Shown here piece by piece: positions 28,544 through 38,476 of a stretch of 64,000 nt of DNA. The notes under the pieces are model-generated. The model searched no databases. It saw nothing but the letters and a program-made list of their open reading frames with translations, and was not told where the DNA came from. The stretch covers positions 186,001 to 250,000 of the forward strand of contig NZ_CP104311.1 of assembly GCF_036864975.1 (NCBI RefSeq), written 5' to 3'. Within the stretch, counting starts at the first letter, position 1. Every line of letters begins with the position of its first letter. Origin of the DNA: Methylococcus capsulatus. Its GTDB lineage: Bacteria > Pseudomonadota > Gammaproteobacteria > Methylococcales > Methylococcaceae. The position numbers and the translations under genes are program-made.

Positions 28544-28993
28544 ATGGCCAGCCGGCGCTTTCATCTGCCGGGACTGGCCGCCCTGCTCGTTGGCCTGGCG
28601 CTACAAGGCTGCTCCTTCTCCTACAGCTCGGAAAGCTCGGTCAAGACTTCCGCCAGCCCGTTCACCTCGTCGGCTTCGATTTCCGAATCCAGCTCGTCGA
28701 GTTCGAAGTCGTCGCAGAACAAGAAGGCGCGTTACGAGAAAAGCGTCGCCGAATACACCACCGAATTCGCAAAATCCGGCAGCAGCGACAGCGTGGCGTT
28801 CTATGCCCGAGTCAGCCAGCTGGCGCAGGAATACGGCATCACCGGCTGGGACGGCGACAAGGACACCTATGTCGCCATCGGCAAGGGACTCGCCGGCGCC
28901 AGGCTGGGCCAGCCGCAATACGAGGCGCTGCGCAGGCTACTGGCGAATGCCGATCCGACCCGTATGCAGTACATCGACGAGGGTTACCGCTGA
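28544..28993 (+). CDS. Ser-rich lipoprotein
   Basis: 149 residues. The ATG at 28544 has GAGGA seven bases upstream and starts a lipoprotein signal (MASRRFHLPGLAALLVGLALQGC, lipobox LQGC). Directly after the lipid cysteine is a low-complexity serine linker of about 35 residues (SSASISESSSSSSKSS), then a small helical domain (ARYEKSVAEYTTEFAKSG to [13 protein letters not shown]). The family resembles uncharacterised Pseudomonas-type lipoproteins that precede DUF4105 genes (memory-based). Its stop overlaps the apparent CTG start of the next gene by four bases. Confidence 0.87.
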   Translation: MASRRFHLPGLAALLVGLALQGCSFSYSSESSVKTSASPFTSSASISESSSSSSKSSQNKKARYEKSVAEYTTEFAKSGSSDSVAFYARVSQLAQEYGITGWDGDKDTYVAIGKGLAGARLGQPQYEALRRLLANADPTRMQYIDEGYR

Positions 28994-30771
28994 TCCGGCT
29001 CGCCGTTCTCGCCCTGCTGGCTCTACCGGCCACGCTCCGCGCCGAGGAAGCCTATTCCGCCCGGATCGACTATCTCTATCTCGACGCCAACGAGGGTCAG
29101 GCGGCGGGAGGCCATGCGGCGCTGCGCTTCGGCGACGAGGTCTACCATTTCGAATACGCGGAAGGCGGCCTGATCCGGGTCGCCCGCCAGGGATTCGAAC
29201 CGTTCCGCCGGCTCTACACCGAAACCGAGAACCGCACCCTCCACATCAGCCGGATCGCGGTGACGCCGGACGTCTATACGGCTCTGCGCGAGAGCTTCGA
29301 GAACCGGCTGCGCCGGCAGAACGCCCAGTTCGAGGTGCCGGCAGCGCTCCACCGTGACGCCGAACTCCTGGCGCTGCTGGCACGCCCCGCCCCCCCGCCG
29401 GCGCTCCCAGTGAAAGCCCTCGGCCTGTTCGAACCGGCCGGGACGGACCGTCCCGAAGACTCGGCACTCGCCGACCTGCGTACCCGCGCCCTCGCCCGTT
29501 ATGGGGTCGAGGGCCTTCGGATGCGCATGGCTTCAGTCCGTCAGGCTATCTTGGCGCTGCGCCCGGACCCGCCGGACGACCCGCTGCCGAGCGACGCCAA
29601 CCACTCCCCGCCCTGGCGCTACCGTTTCGCCGACCGTTACCACGACTTCCACGCATTGCTGGAAGCCTATCGGCTGCTGGAACGCGCCGCCCCGCTCCGG
29701 CGCGATGCCTGCCACGTGCCGGCCGGCCGTGAATTTGCGATCAAAGCGGGCGAAATCGAGACACTGCGGACCTTCGCCGGCAAACTGGAAGATTCGGTGC
29801 TGGCGGCGCTGGACCGGCCCCGCCCCGACCAGGGCCCTGGCCTCCTCGTCGCCTTCGCCCGCCTGGAAGCTCTGGCCAAGACCCTGCGTTACGGCCGGCT
29901 GGTATTCCTGGACACGCTGGGCGAACCGGAACCGGCCGTTCTCCTTTGGGGCAGTGCCTCGCCGGCCTTCACCACCGCAGACGCCGACTTCCGCCTAGCC
30001 AGGCGGGAACTGACGAGCCGCCAAGAGCTCGACGAAGTCGGTTACAGTCTGCTGGAAAACGCAGCGAACCGCCGGCTCGAGGCACTCGCGGCGCTGGCGG
30101 GCAGGGCGCCGTTCCGCCTGCGCATTCCCGCCGGACTTTTGCCCTCGCGTCCCGGATCCCCCACGGAAATCGTCCGCCCGGAGTTGGCGACGGAAGAACT
30201 GCAAAACGCCGCGGCGGCTTCCCTGGCAGCCGAGAGCGCCCAGCGGGAACGGCTGGCGCAGATCTACCGCTATCACCTGGTGGAGCGGAACTGCGTCACC
30301 GAGCTGTTCCGAACGCTGCACGACGGCCTGGCCGGATTGAACGAGAGCGACACCCGGGCGCTGGGCGGACACATCGAGCTGACGGCGGCCGACGCCATCC
30401 CCTTCGTCTCGGCGCAAAGCGTCGAACATCACTACCGCGTCACGGAATCCCTCGAACTCGCCTCGCGCCGCAAGCTTTTCCTCGAAATCCTCGACAGCGA
30501 AGCTTACCTCGCTGAACTCAGCCCCCTGAGCTCCGCAATCTACCGTAGCAACGACGAGGACTCGCTGTTCCTGTTCTTCACCGATACCCCAGTGTGGCCG
30601 CGTCCCCTGTTCGGCACCGCCAATCTGGCCGTCGGTACCGCCCAAGCCCTGGCCGGTATCCTGACCCTCCCCTTCGACGCCGGCCGCACCCTCCACCACG
30701 GTCTCCGCGGCATGCTGGTCAGCCTGCCGGAACTGGCGTTCTTCAACATCCGCAAGGGGACGTTCCGCTGA
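28990..30771 (+). CDS. Secreted DUF4105/Lnb-type protein, apparent CTG start
   Basis: 593 residues if read from CTG at 28990. That codon starts a good signal peptide ((L)[21 protein letters not shown]) and has GAGGG six bases upstream, overlapping the lipoprotein stop as CTGA. There is no ATG, GTG or TTG in this frame between the preceding stop and 29260, and starting at the ATG at 29260 would remove the signal peptide and the conserved [17 protein letters not shown] segment. With His42 in that motif and Cys435 in [12 protein letters not shown], the protein looks like a permuted papain/NlpC-P60 enzyme of the DUF4105 group (His before Cys). Periplasmic or outer-membrane; substrate unknown. Confidence 0.82.
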   Translation: MIRLAVLALLALPATLRAEEAYSARIDYLYLDANEGQAAGGHAALRFGDEVYHFEYAEGGLIRVARQGFEPFRRLYTETENRTLHISRIAVTPDVYTALRESFENRLRRQNAQFEVPAALHRDAELLALLARPAPPPALPVKALGLFEPAGTDRPEDSALADLRTRALARYGVEGLRMRMASVRQAILALRPDPPDDPLPSDANHSPPWRYRFADRYHDFHALLEAYRLLERAAPLRRDACHVPAGREFAIKAGEIETLRTFAGKLEDSVLAALDRPRPDQGPGLLVAFARLEALAKTLRYGRLVFLDTLGEPEPAVLLWGSASPAFTTADADFRLARRELTSRQELDEVGYSLLENAANRRLEALAALAGRAPFRLRIPAGLLPSRPGSPTEIVRPELATEELQNAAAASLAAESAQRERLAQIYRYHLVERNCVTELFRTLHDGLAGLNESDTRALGGHIELTAADAIPFVSAQSVEHHYRVTESLELASRRKLFLEILDSEAYLAELSPLSSAIYRSNDEDSLFLFFTDTPVWPRPLFGTANLAVGTAQALAGILTLPFDAGRTLHHGLRGMLVSLPELAFFNIRKGTFR

Positions 30772-30790
30772 GACGACTTCCAGAGCGTCG

Positions 30791-31651
30791 TCATTGGCGA
30801 CCACGCGCCTCCGGTTTCCGCAGGAGCAGCGAATACGTCAGGATTGCCGCCGTGGCCGAGACGTTCAGGGACTGGACCTGGCCGCAGCCGGGGAGAGTGA
30901 CTATGGTTTCGCAGGCGGCAAGGGTCGGCGGCGGCAGGCCGTTTTCCTCGTTGCCCAGCACCAGCAGGATGGGACGTCGGTCCAGCGGCACGGCTTCCGG
31001 GGAAACGCCTCTGGCATGCAGGGCAGTACCGACGACATGGAAATGAGAGCGCAGCTTTTTCAGGGCTTGCGCCGGACCTGTGAGGCGACGGACGTCCAGG
31101 AACTCCAGTCCGCCCTCGGCCACTCGGTAAGCCGCGTCGGACAGGCCGGCCTGGGCCGGGTGATTCGACAGGAGCAGATGACCCAGGCCGAAGAAAGCCA
31201 AAGTTCGGGCGATGGCGCCGAGGTTGTGGGGATTGCCCACGCCGTCCAGCAGGACCATGCCGGCGCCCGCTTTCGCCCATTGCTGCGCGGTTTCGAGAGA
31301 GAGCTCCGGCACCTCGCGCGGCCTGACGGCGGCGACGATGCCGCCGTGCAGCACGGTGCCGGCGACCCGCGCCATTTCCTCCGGCGACAACAGGCGGTAC
31401 GGCCGGCGCAGCCGCGCCAGTTCGGCGCAGAAGGGGCCGGCCACCGTTTTCATCGAGTCATCGTAGTAAAGCCGCACGACGCGCTCGGCCTCATGCCGGA
31501 ACACGGCAGCCACGGCGGGCAGGCCGGCGATCTTGCTAAGCTTCTCTTCCGCCACGCCGGCATCCCCCCGCCGCGCCGCCCGCACTGCGGCATCGGCTCC
31601 GCGTTTTCCGGGGGCACCTCCCGCCCGGGGCGGCCTGGTTTTCCGTATCAT
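30791..31651 (-). CDS. TrmH/SpoU family RNA 2'-O-methyltransferase (YfiF-like)
   Basis: 286 residues from ATG 31651, with a basic N-terminal extension of about 33 residues ([16 protein letters not shown]) as seen in YfiF-type members; a GTG at 31555 with GGGGGA upstream would remove it (254 residues). Then a substrate-binding L30-like domain and the SPOUT methyltransferase core with its three motifs: [30 protein letters not shown] and [19 protein letters not shown], which form the SAM-binding knot. The target RNA nucleotide cannot be told from sequence. Head-to-head with the pseudouridine synthase gene. Confidence 0.92.
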   Translation of the reverse strand: MIRKTRPPRAGGAPGKRGADAAVRAARRGDAGVAEEKLSKIAGLPAVAAVFRHEAERVVRLYYDDSMKTVAGPFCAELARLRRPYRLLSPEEMARVAGTVLHGGIVAAVRPREVPELSLETAQQWAKAGAGMVLLDGVGNPHNLGAIARTLAFFGLGHLLLSNHPAQAGLSDAAYRVAEGGLEFLDVRRLTGPAQALKKLRSHFHVVGTALHARGVSPEAVPLDRRPILLVLGNEENGLPPPTLAACETIVTLPGCGQVQSLNVSATAAILTYSLLLRKPEARGRQ

Positions 31652-31657
31652 CTGATC

Positions 31658-32254
31658 ATGTCCCGCATCATCCTCTTCAACAAGCCTTACGATGTCCTCA
31701 CCCAATTCACCGACCGTGAACATGGCCGGGCGACGCTGGCCGACTTCATTCCCATCGCCGGAGTCTATCCCGCCGGCCGGCTGGACCGCGATTCCGAGGG
31801 GCTCATCGTCCTCACCGACGACGGCCGGCTCCAGGCCCGGATCGCCGATCCCCGCCACAAGATGGCCAAGGTCTATCGGGCTCAGGTCGAGGGGCTGCCC
31901 GACGAAGCGGCGCTGAACAGGCTGCGACAAGGGGTGCGGCTGAACGACGGCCTCACCCTTCCGGCCGAGGCGCGCATTATCCCCGAACCGGCCGGACTGT
32001 GGCCGCGCGATCCGCCGGTCCGCTTCCGCGCCACCATTCCCACCACCTGGCTGGAACTGGTCATCCGCGAAGGCCGAAACCGCCAAGTACGGCGCATGAC
32101 GGCGGCGGTGGGCTTTCCGACGCTGCGCCTGATCCGCTGGGCCATCGGCACCTGGACGCTGGAAGGACTGGCGCCGGGGGCATGGCGGGAACTGCCACCC
32201 CCACTCGGAAAAAGCCTCAAGCGAGGCGCTGACGTTCGGCGACGAAGCGGATGA
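31658..32254 (+). CDS. rluE: Pseudouridine synthase, RsuA/RluE type
   Basis: 198 residues, single catalytic domain without an S4 domain, as in E. coli RluE (23S U2457). The ATG at 31658 starts [19 protein letters not shown]; the catalytic Asp is in [20 protein letters not shown], and the C-terminal motif is [28 protein letters not shown] longer in-frame reading upstream is antisense to the methyltransferase and was rejected. The 3' end overlaps the convergent GGDEF-EAL gene by 38 bases. The symbol is by similarity; RluB/RluF-like activity is not excluded. Confidence 0.9.
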   Translation: MSRIILFNKPYDVLTQFTDREHGRATLADFIPIAGVYPAGRLDRDSEGLIVLTDDGRLQARIADPRHKMAKVYRAQVEGLPDEAALNRLRQGVRLNDGLTLPAEARIIPEPAGLWPRDPPVRFRATIPTTWLELVIREGRNRQVRRMTAAVGFPTLRLIRWAIGTWTLEGLAPGAWRELPPPLGKSLKRGADVRRRSG

Positions 32255-35200
32255 AGTCGTCCTTGGGGAGCGGCCGGGCGAAGTAGTTGCCCTGGAACCG
32301 GCGGCAGCCGTAGCGCTCCAGAATCTCGACCTGGCCCTGGGTTTCCACGCCTTCGGCGATGACGTCGAGCCCCAGATGGCGCGCCATGCTGACGATAGTC
32401 TCGACGATGGCCGCGTCGTTGCTGTCCCGTTCCAGATCGCGGACGAACGCCGAGGCGATCTTGAGGTCGTCCAGCGGCAGGTGTTTCAGATAGGCCAGGG
32501 AGGAATAGCCCGTTCCGAAATCATCGATGGAAAACCTCACGCCGAGGTTCTTCAAACGGCCGATCTGCGCGACGGCGAGCTCGGTATGGTTGAGCAGCAC
32601 ACCTTCCGTCAGTTCGAGGCAAAGGTCCGCCGGCGAAACGCCGTTCTCCACGCAGAGCTGCTCCAACTGGGTCATCAGGTCGCTGCGCATGAACTGGCGC
32701 GGACTGACGTTCACGGAAAGCTTGGGCAGAGCCAACCCCAGGGCCCGGATCTCGGCCAGACAGGCGCAGGCCCGCCTGAGCACGATGGCGCCTACCCGCA
32801 ATATCATGCCGTTCTGCTCGCAGACCGGTATGAACTGATCGGGAGAGATCGCACCGCGTTCAGGGTGGAACCAGCGGATCAGAGCCTCGGCCCCGACCAC
32901 CCGCCCGTCGCCGAGCACCTGCGGCTGGTAGTAGACCTCGAACTCATCGTTGGCCAGCGCCTTCCGCAAGGCCTTTTCCAGCTCCAGCCGGCCGCGGACG
33001 ACGGTTTCCATCGCGGTTTCGTAGAAACGGATGCCATCGCGTCCTTCATTCTTGGCCACATACATGGCCGTATCGGCCTGCTTGAGCACGTCCTCGGCGG
33101 TGTTCGCGCCATCGGGAAACAGCGCGATGCCGATGCTCACGGAGACATAGTGCACGTAGTCGTCGAGCTGGAACGGCGCAGAGAGCAACTCGCGCACTCG
33201 TCGCGCCTGGACGATCGCCTGGCCGGCCGCGACCGAGGCGCTGGGCTTGACCGGCGCAAGCACGATGACGAATTCGTCCCCCCCGAGGCGGGCCGCTGCT
33301 TCCTCGTCCGCCATACAGTTTTTCAGGCGCTCGGCCACCTGGACCAGCAGCCGGTCGCCCATGTGGTGGCCGAGGGAATCGTTCAGGGTCTTGAAATAGT
33401 CCAGATCCATGAACAGAAGCGCGCCGTAGGTACCACTGCGCCGCGCCGCCTCGATCTGCTGCGTGAGCCGCTCGAAAACCAGACTCCGGTTCGGCAGGCC
33501 GGTAAGGGAATCGTAGTAGGCGAGCTGGCGGATTTTTTCTTCCGTGCGCTTGAGTTCGGAAATGTCCGAAGAAATCGCGACATAGTGCGTGACTGTCCCG
33601 TCGGCCGACCGAACCGCAGTGATGGTTTTGCGCTCGGGATAAATCTCGCCGTTTTTCCGGCGATTCCAAATCTCGCCATGCCAGCGCCCCGTCTGCTCGA
33701 GGCTGCGCCAGACCTCCCGGTAGAATTCCGCGCCATGCAGGCCGGACTTGAACAACCGAGGATTCCGGCCGACCACTTCCTCCTCCCGGTAGCCCGTGAT
33801 CCGGCTGAACGCCGCGTTGACTCTCAGAATCCTGCCGTCGGCGGCGGCGATCAGAATGGCTTCGTCGGTCTCGAAGGTCGTCGCGGCCAACCGCAGCTCG
33901 GCCTCGACTGCCTCGCGCTGGGTGATGTCGTCCACCAGGGAGGCTACGCCGATCACCGTGCCGTCCGGAGTCGTCAGCGGGGTGTTGTACCATTCGCAAC
34001 GTATGATGCGGCCGTCCGCCGTCAAATTGGCGGTGACAACATGGTTACCGGCCCCTCCCGATACATCCCGCCAGATCTCTTCCACCTGCTCCAGTACGTC
34101 CTGCGGAAACAGGATGCCGGCGGAACGGCCTATCATCTGCTCCGCGCCGTAGCCGAAAATTCTTTCCGCTGCGGGATTCCAGCGGCTGACGATGAAATCC
34201 AGGTCCCACTCGATCACCGCCAGGGGCAGGTGTTCGACGTGCAGGCGCAGCCTCTCCTCGGATTGTCGCAGTGCCTGCCCGGCTTCCCAGAGTTCGGTAA
34301 CGTCCTGCAAGGTACCTTGCAGCACAGGACCACGATCGCCGCGCCGTCCCAGGCGCTCGGCCTTGAAATTCACATGCCGGACCGTGTCGTCCGTCCGCTT
34401 GACCCGCAGCGGCCGTTCCACCCCGAGCGCATCGTCACATCCCCCGCGCAGCGCGACTCCGACCACCTCACGGTCTTCCGGCACGAACAGGGCCGCGAAC
34501 TCCTGATACCTGTGGGGAACCTCACCGTCGGGGGGAAGGCCGAAAATCCGGCAGGTTTCTTCCGACCATGTCATGCGGTCCTTCGCCGGATCATAGACCC
34601 AGCTCCCCACCCGGGCGAGGCGCTGAGCCTCCGCCAACCGCCGCCGCTCGGCCTTGGCGATCCGTGAAGACAACCACAGCCGCTGGCGGCTCACCTCGAA
34701 GCCGAGCGTACCCATGGCGATCAGCAAGGCAATGGCGATGGCGATCAGGCGGTAGCCCGCGACCCGCTCCCGCCTTACCGTGCCATCGATCTCCAGGCCC
34801 AAGGCGGCGAGAATCTCCCCCCTCTCCGTATCCCGCACCGCTGCAAACGCGGAAACCGTGTCGTGGCTGTCCGCGCCGGACAGACCGACCACCGACGACT
34901 GGCCGCTGGCGAAGAGACCGGCCAGGGCTTCCGTATGCTCGGCCTTCGGCCAACTCCCTCCGTCGGCGTCGCGGCGGGGCCGCCCGGTGTCGTCTACGCT
35001 GGAACCGATGGAGCGCATCGCCCCGCCCTCCTCCGGAACGAGGAGGTAAAGGCCTTTGAGTTTGGGATCCGCGGCATCGATGCGCCGGAGCTGGGTGGCG
35101 AGCCAATGCTTGTCTCTTTCCCGCAGATCCGCATTCTCCGCGTGGAGGTGGCGAATCCGCTCCGGGTTGATCGACGCAGCCACGGTTTCGGCCTGGATCG

Positions 35201-36014
35201 ACAATTCGCGGCGGACACCGCGATCGGCGGCATCCCCGAAAAGCTCCGTCAATACGAACGCCGCCCCGAGCACAAACGATGAGATCAAGACCAGCCTGAG
35301 GCCGAATCCGATGCCGGAGCTGAGTTCTTCTGCGGGAACCGGAAGTTCGCCCGAGCGGTGGTAATGGAGCCAGATGCCCGCCCCCAGGGACAACATGCAG
35401 ACGGTCCGCAGGAGGGGGAGGGGCGGCAAGGCCGGGGGAAACGGCGGCGCGCCGGTCACGGCGCCCCCCAGGCTCAGGGCGTAGAGCGCCATTGCAACAG
35501 CCGCCGCCGCCAGGGCGAAGTCGTACCGGCCTTGCTCGGTCCTTGCCGCAAGGCCAAGCGCTCCGACCGCCGCCAGGGCGCCGGGGAGCCCCAGGGCGTA
35601 ACGCACGATGCCATTCAACCCTTCGGTCGGGTTCGAGGTAAACCCCGCCGCGGCGTGCCCACCTGCCGCGGCGGCGAACAGGATCGCCAGGACCAGATAA
35701 ACCCGCCGCACGGGCAGCCGGACACCCTGGCTGACCAGCCCATGGACACCGAAATGGAGCAGACAGAGGAAGGAAATCGTCAAAACCAGCGACCGCGCCC
35801 AGGCGAAGACCGGATGATCCCCCAGCGAGGCGGCGAACAAATCGAGCCATTCGTTGGCACCGTGAGCCACGCCGAACATCCCCAGCCACAGCCAGGGCAG
35901 ACGCTGGCGGCTTCTGTCGTGGATCGCCCCGCAGATGGCCGCCAGCAGAATGAACGACAGGCCATAGAAAAAATAAATCAGATCCGGCTGTCCGTATGGC
36001 AAAGCCATGCCCAT
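32217..36014 (-). CDS. Membrane PAS-GGDEF-EAL cyclic-di-GMP enzyme
   Basis: 1265 residues from ATG 36014 (GGA five bases upstream). Order: about seven N-terminal membrane helices (residues 10-220), an eighth near 240 and a periplasmic sensor up to another helix near 425, then three PAS domains (starting near [28 protein letters not shown] and [13 protein letters not shown]), a GGDEF domain with intact RLGGDEF, and an EAL domain with [34 protein letters not shown] and QGNYFARPL. Catalytic residues of both halves appear present, so it may make or degrade c-di-GMP. The usual KID motif of the EAL domain reads KIA. Overlaps the convergent rluE end. Confidence 0.93.
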   Translation of the reverse strand: MGMALPYGQPDLIYFFYGLSFILLAAICGAIHDRSRQRLPWLWLGMFGVAHGANEWLDLFAASLGDHPVFAWARSLVLTISFLCLLHFGVHGLVSQGVRLPVRRVYLVLAILFAAAAGGHAAAGFTSNPTEGLNGIVRYALGLPGALAAVGALGLAARTEQGRYDFALAAAAVAMALYALSLGGAVTGAPPFPPALPPLPLLRTVCMLSLGAGIWLHYHRSGELPVPAEELSSGIGFGLRLVLISSFVLGAAFVLTELFGDAADRGVRRELSIQAETVAASINPERIRHLHAENADLRERDKHWLATQLRRIDAADPKLKGLYLLVPEEGGAMRSIGSSVDDTGRPRRDADGGSWPKAEHTEALAGLFASGQSSVVGLSGADSHDTVSAFAAVRDTERGEILAALGLEIDGTVRRERVAGYRLIAIAIALLIAMGTLGFEVSRQRLWLSSRIAKAERRRLAEAQRLARVGSWVYDPAKDRMTWSEETCRIFGLPPDGEVPHRYQEFAALFVPEDREVVGVALRGGCDDALGVERPLRVKRTDDTVRHVNFKAERLGRRGDRGPVLQGTLQDVTELWEAGQALRQSEERLRLHVEHLPLAVIEWDLDFIVSRWNPAAERIFGYGAEQMIGRSAGILFPQDVLEQVEEIWRDVSGGAGNHVVTANLTADGRIIRCEWYNTPLTTPDGTVIGVASLVDDITQREAVEAELRLAATTFETDEAILIAAADGRILRVNAAFSRITGYREEEVVGRNPRLFKSGLHGAEFYREVWRSLEQTGRWHGEIWNRRKNGEIYPERKTITAVRSADGTVTHYVAISSDISELKRTEEKIRQLAYYDSLTGLPNRSLVFERLTQQIEAARRSGTYGALLFMDLDYFKTLNDSLGHHMGDRLLVQVAERLKNCMADEEAAARLGGDEFVIVLAPVKPSASVAAGQAIVQARRVRELLSAPFQLDDYVHYVSVSIGIALFPDGANTAEDVLKQADTAMYVAKNEGRDGIRFYETAMETVVRGRLELEKALRKALANDEFEVYYQPQVLGDGRVVGAEALIRWFHPERGAISPDQFIPVCEQNGMILRVGAIVLRRACACLAEIRALGLALPKLSVNVSPRQFMRSDLMTQLEQLCVENGVSPADLCLELTEGVLLNHTELAVAQIGRLKNLGVRFSIDDFGTGYSSLAYLKHLPLDDLKIASAFVRDLERDSNDAAIVETIVSMARHLGLDVIAEGVETQGQVEILERYGCRRFQGNYFARPLPKDDFIRFVAERQRLA

Positions 36015-36046
36015 CAAATTCCGTCGCTACCTGGAAAATGCCGGCG

Positions 36047-37072
36047 TCAACGCACCGACGCCCTGAACCGCTCCATCCGCGCAAACATGACCGCCCGCAG
36101 CCGATCCCGCCCTATCGCGTGCTTGAGGCCGGCGCCGATGCCAGCGACCTGATCCGTCGACGTGCTATGGCTGTAAAACACCAGACTTCCCTCTCGGTAA
36201 GGCAGGATGCCAAACACCATCTGGCTGGAATTGAAAGAATGGCCGACATAGAAATCGCGCACCACGACGAGGGCCCCACCGCACGTGGGCTGGATCATTT
36301 GGTGGACCAGGATGACGGTGGGCCTCCCCTCCACCTTGCGCTCGACCCACTGCAGCGTGCTGGCTGCGGCGGAAGGCGGCTGCGCCGGAAATTGCAGCAA
36401 AGCCGCCTGCAATTCGGGCGCGTAGTGCCGCAACAGCGCACTTTGCTCCGTAAACGTCCTCAGTTCTGCTGCCACGTCCACGCTGTTGCCGCCGGAGCGG
36501 GCATACGGCGCGATGGCGGCCGCGCCGTTTTTGCGATAGCCGTCCAGCCGTTGCCACAAAACCTCCCGATACCGGCGCGACAAGAGGCGCAGTTTCTCCG
36601 TCTCGGACGCTCGCGCCAAGGTCCGGCCCAGCATCCTGAATCCAGCGATTTCCGCCTCCGAGAAATTGAATTCCGAGCCGGGCTCGACTTCGCTCAAGGC
36701 GTCCGCCTCGTCGAGATCGGCAGGGCCGAATTCGAACCCTTCCAGTGCCTGCGGACCGCTGGCGGGGAGGAAGATGCCCGCGGCGATCACCTCGGGATCG
36801 CCCACCAGAAGCACGCCATTCCGAACCGCTGCGATCGCCCGCTCGGGCGGTGCTACGACGTACATGGCCAAACCGGCCGCCAGCGTCTTGTCGGTCGGCT
36901 CGCTAACGTCGTAGGAAACGATTTCGCCCCGATCGAGACCGGCGAGGTCGGCGACGCCCAGCACCGCTGTCGGCGGCGGAGTAGCTCCGGCAGTGGCGGC
37001 AATCGCCGGCAAGACGAACAGCACCAACGCGGGCAGCCGCCTAAGCCAATGACATTTCCAAAATACCGGCAT
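36047..37072 (-). CDS. Secreted hypothetical protein, 341 residues
   Basis: The ATG at 37072 begins MPVFWKCHWLRRLPALVLFV, a signal peptide ending near ATAGA. The mature chain is a mixed alpha/beta protein with no motif I can name; notable are a helical centre rich in Arg and Ala (RTLARASETEKLRLLSRRYR) and a C-terminal region with MIQPTCGGALVVVRDFYVGHSFNSSQMVFG and LVFYSHSTSTDQVAG that looks like a beta-rich conserved core. It lies 32 bases upstream of the c-di-GMP enzyme on the same strand and could share its transcript. Function unknown. Confidence 0.78.
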   Translation of the reverse strand: MPVFWKCHWLRRLPALVLFVLPAIAATAGATPPPTAVLGVADLAGLDRGEIVSYDVSEPTDKTLAAGLAMYVVAPPERAIAAVRNGVLLVGDPEVIAAGIFLPASGPQALEGFEFGPADLDEADALSEVEPGSEFNFSEAEIAGFRMLGRTLARASETEKLRLLSRRYREVLWQRLDGYRKNGAAAIAPYARSGGNSVDVAAELRTFTEQSALLRHYAPELQAALLQFPAQPPSAAASTLQWVERKVEGRPTVILVHQMIQPTCGGALVVVRDFYVGHSFNSSQMVFGILPYREGSLVFYSHSTSTDQVAGIGAGLKHAIGRDRLRAVMFARMERFRASVR

Positions 37073-37179
37073 TTCGTTCGATCCTCGTTTTCGCCGCCCG
37101 ACCGCACCACCGAGACAGGGACGCTGCCCGCGAATGGTATTCTTAAGACAAAAGAACACAATGAAAGTGCATCACAACC

Positions 37180-38319
37180 GTGCCCAAACGTTCAAAGTTC
37201 CAAAAACTGTTCCGCGATCACGTTTTCGTCATCCTGGGCTGGCTCATCTGGATCATCCTGCAAATCAAAGGCCACAAGTTCGGGCCAGCCGACAGCCTTG
37301 CGGTACTGGCCGCGGGCTCGGCGCTGACGTTTTGCACCATGCTGGGATGCGTCTTCGCGGTGGTCCGGCACGCCGACCAACTGGCCGAACTGATGGACGA
37401 ACCCTATGGGACGCTGGTCCTGACGCTGTCGGCCACCGCCATCGAGGTCAGCCTGATGCTGATGGTCATGGCCGGCGGCGCTCAAAACCCATCGATGCTG
37501 CGCGACACCATCTTCGCCACCCTGATGGTCGTACTCAACGGCATGGTCGGCGTCTCCCTGGTCAGCGGCGGCTGGATCAATGTCGAACAGTCGTTCAACC
37601 TGCGCGGCGCCCTGTCCTTCCTGCACCTCATCGCCCCGCTCTCGCTGCTGCTCCTGGTACTCCCGAACTATACGAGCAGCACGGACGGACCGACCCTGGC
37701 CCCCGTCCAGGGAGCGTTCCTGGGAATGCTGTGTCTGCTCGTGTACGGAGTGTTCCTGATCATACAGACCGGCAGGCACCGGTCCTATTTCGCCAACATG
37801 AGCGCCGTCCTCGACGAAGATCCCGAGACCAATGGCAACACCGCCCCTCGGCTTCGCCCACGCCGCAGCGCGATCGTCCGGGCCTCGTTTCACCTGCTGG
37901 CTGCACTCCTGCCCATCATTCTCCTCGCAGAGCACCTCGGTTCGGTCATCGATTTAGCGATCGAAGAGTCCCACACCCCTCCCGCGCTCGGCGGCCTGGT
38001 GGTCGCCGCCCTGGTGCTGCTGCCGGAAGGCGTCGGTGCACAGCGGGCAGCGGCGCTGAATCTGATGCAGCGGGCGGTCAACATCTGCCTGGGATCCGCA
38101 CTCGCCACCATCGGCCTGACGGTGCCAATCATCCTGCTCGCCGCCAGCCTACAGCGGCACTCCCTGACCCTCGGCCTCAGCGGCGCGGAGGAAACTCTGT
38201 TGTATGCCACCCTGCTGGTCTCGGTGATGACTTTCGTCAGCGGATTCGCCAACGTGCTGCAAGGCGTGGTCCACCTGATGCTGTTCGTCGCCTACCTGTT
38301 TTTGGTGTTCGTCCCTTGA
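37180..38319 (+). CDS. chaA: Ca2+(Na+)/H+ antiporter, ChaA type
   Basis: 379 residues from a GTG start, with about eleven membrane helices. Two repeated cation-exchanger motifs are visible: VLTLSATAIEVSLMLMVM in the first half and GGLVVAALVLLPEGVGAQRAA in the second, each with the conserved Glu of the CaCA superfamily. E. coli ChaA moves Ca2+, Na+ and K+ in exchange for H+. The gene is divergent from the secreted unknown and stands alone before the EF-G gene. Confidence 0.93.
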   Translation: MPKRSKFQKLFRDHVFVILGWLIWIILQIKGHKFGPADSLAVLAAGSALTFCTMLGCVFAVVRHADQLAELMDEPYGTLVLTLSATAIEVSLMLMVMAGGAQNPSMLRDTIFATLMVVLNGMVGVSLVSGGWINVEQSFNLRGALSFLHLIAPLSLLLLVLPNYTSSTDGPTLAPVQGAFLGMLCLLVYGVFLIIQTGRHRSYFANMSAVLDEDPETNGNTAPRLRPRRSAIVRASFHLLAALLPIILLAEHLGSVIDLAIEESHTPPALGGLVVAALVLLPEGVGAQRAAALNLMQRAVNICLGSALATIGLTVPIILLAASLQRHSLTLGLSGAEETLLYATLLVSVMTFVSGFANVLQGVVHLMLFVAYLFLVFVP

Positions 38320-38411
38320 ATGGATAGCGGCAGGCCGTAAATAAGGCGTCAACCAGACCATTGTACAATCGGCCCCGGCCGGGGCAGACGGATGCGGCAC
38401 CCGAGGAGGGG

Positions 38412-38441
38412 AAGACAAACACCGCACCGGCATTCTATAAT
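38412..38441 (+). promoter_or_regulatory. Promoter for the EF-G gene
   Basis: Perfect -10 TATAAT at 38436-38441 with a -35-like AAGACA at 38412-38417 and an 18-base spacer. The expected transcript start near 38448 is after the ATG at 38444, which supports the translation start at 38477. Confidence 0.6.
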
Positions 38442-38476
38442 TGATGAATTTTTTTCCAACCCCCAGAAGTATCGAC

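Noticed and set aside
32376-34667. A 763-residue open frame antisense to the GGDEF-EAL gene
   Set aside because: Antisense shadow of a GC-rich coding region; the opposite strand holds clear PAS, GGDEF and EAL domains.
38360-38369. Short palindrome ATTGTACAAT upstream of the EF-G gene
   Set aside because: Only 10 bp and no second copy; the promoter further downstream explains transcription.
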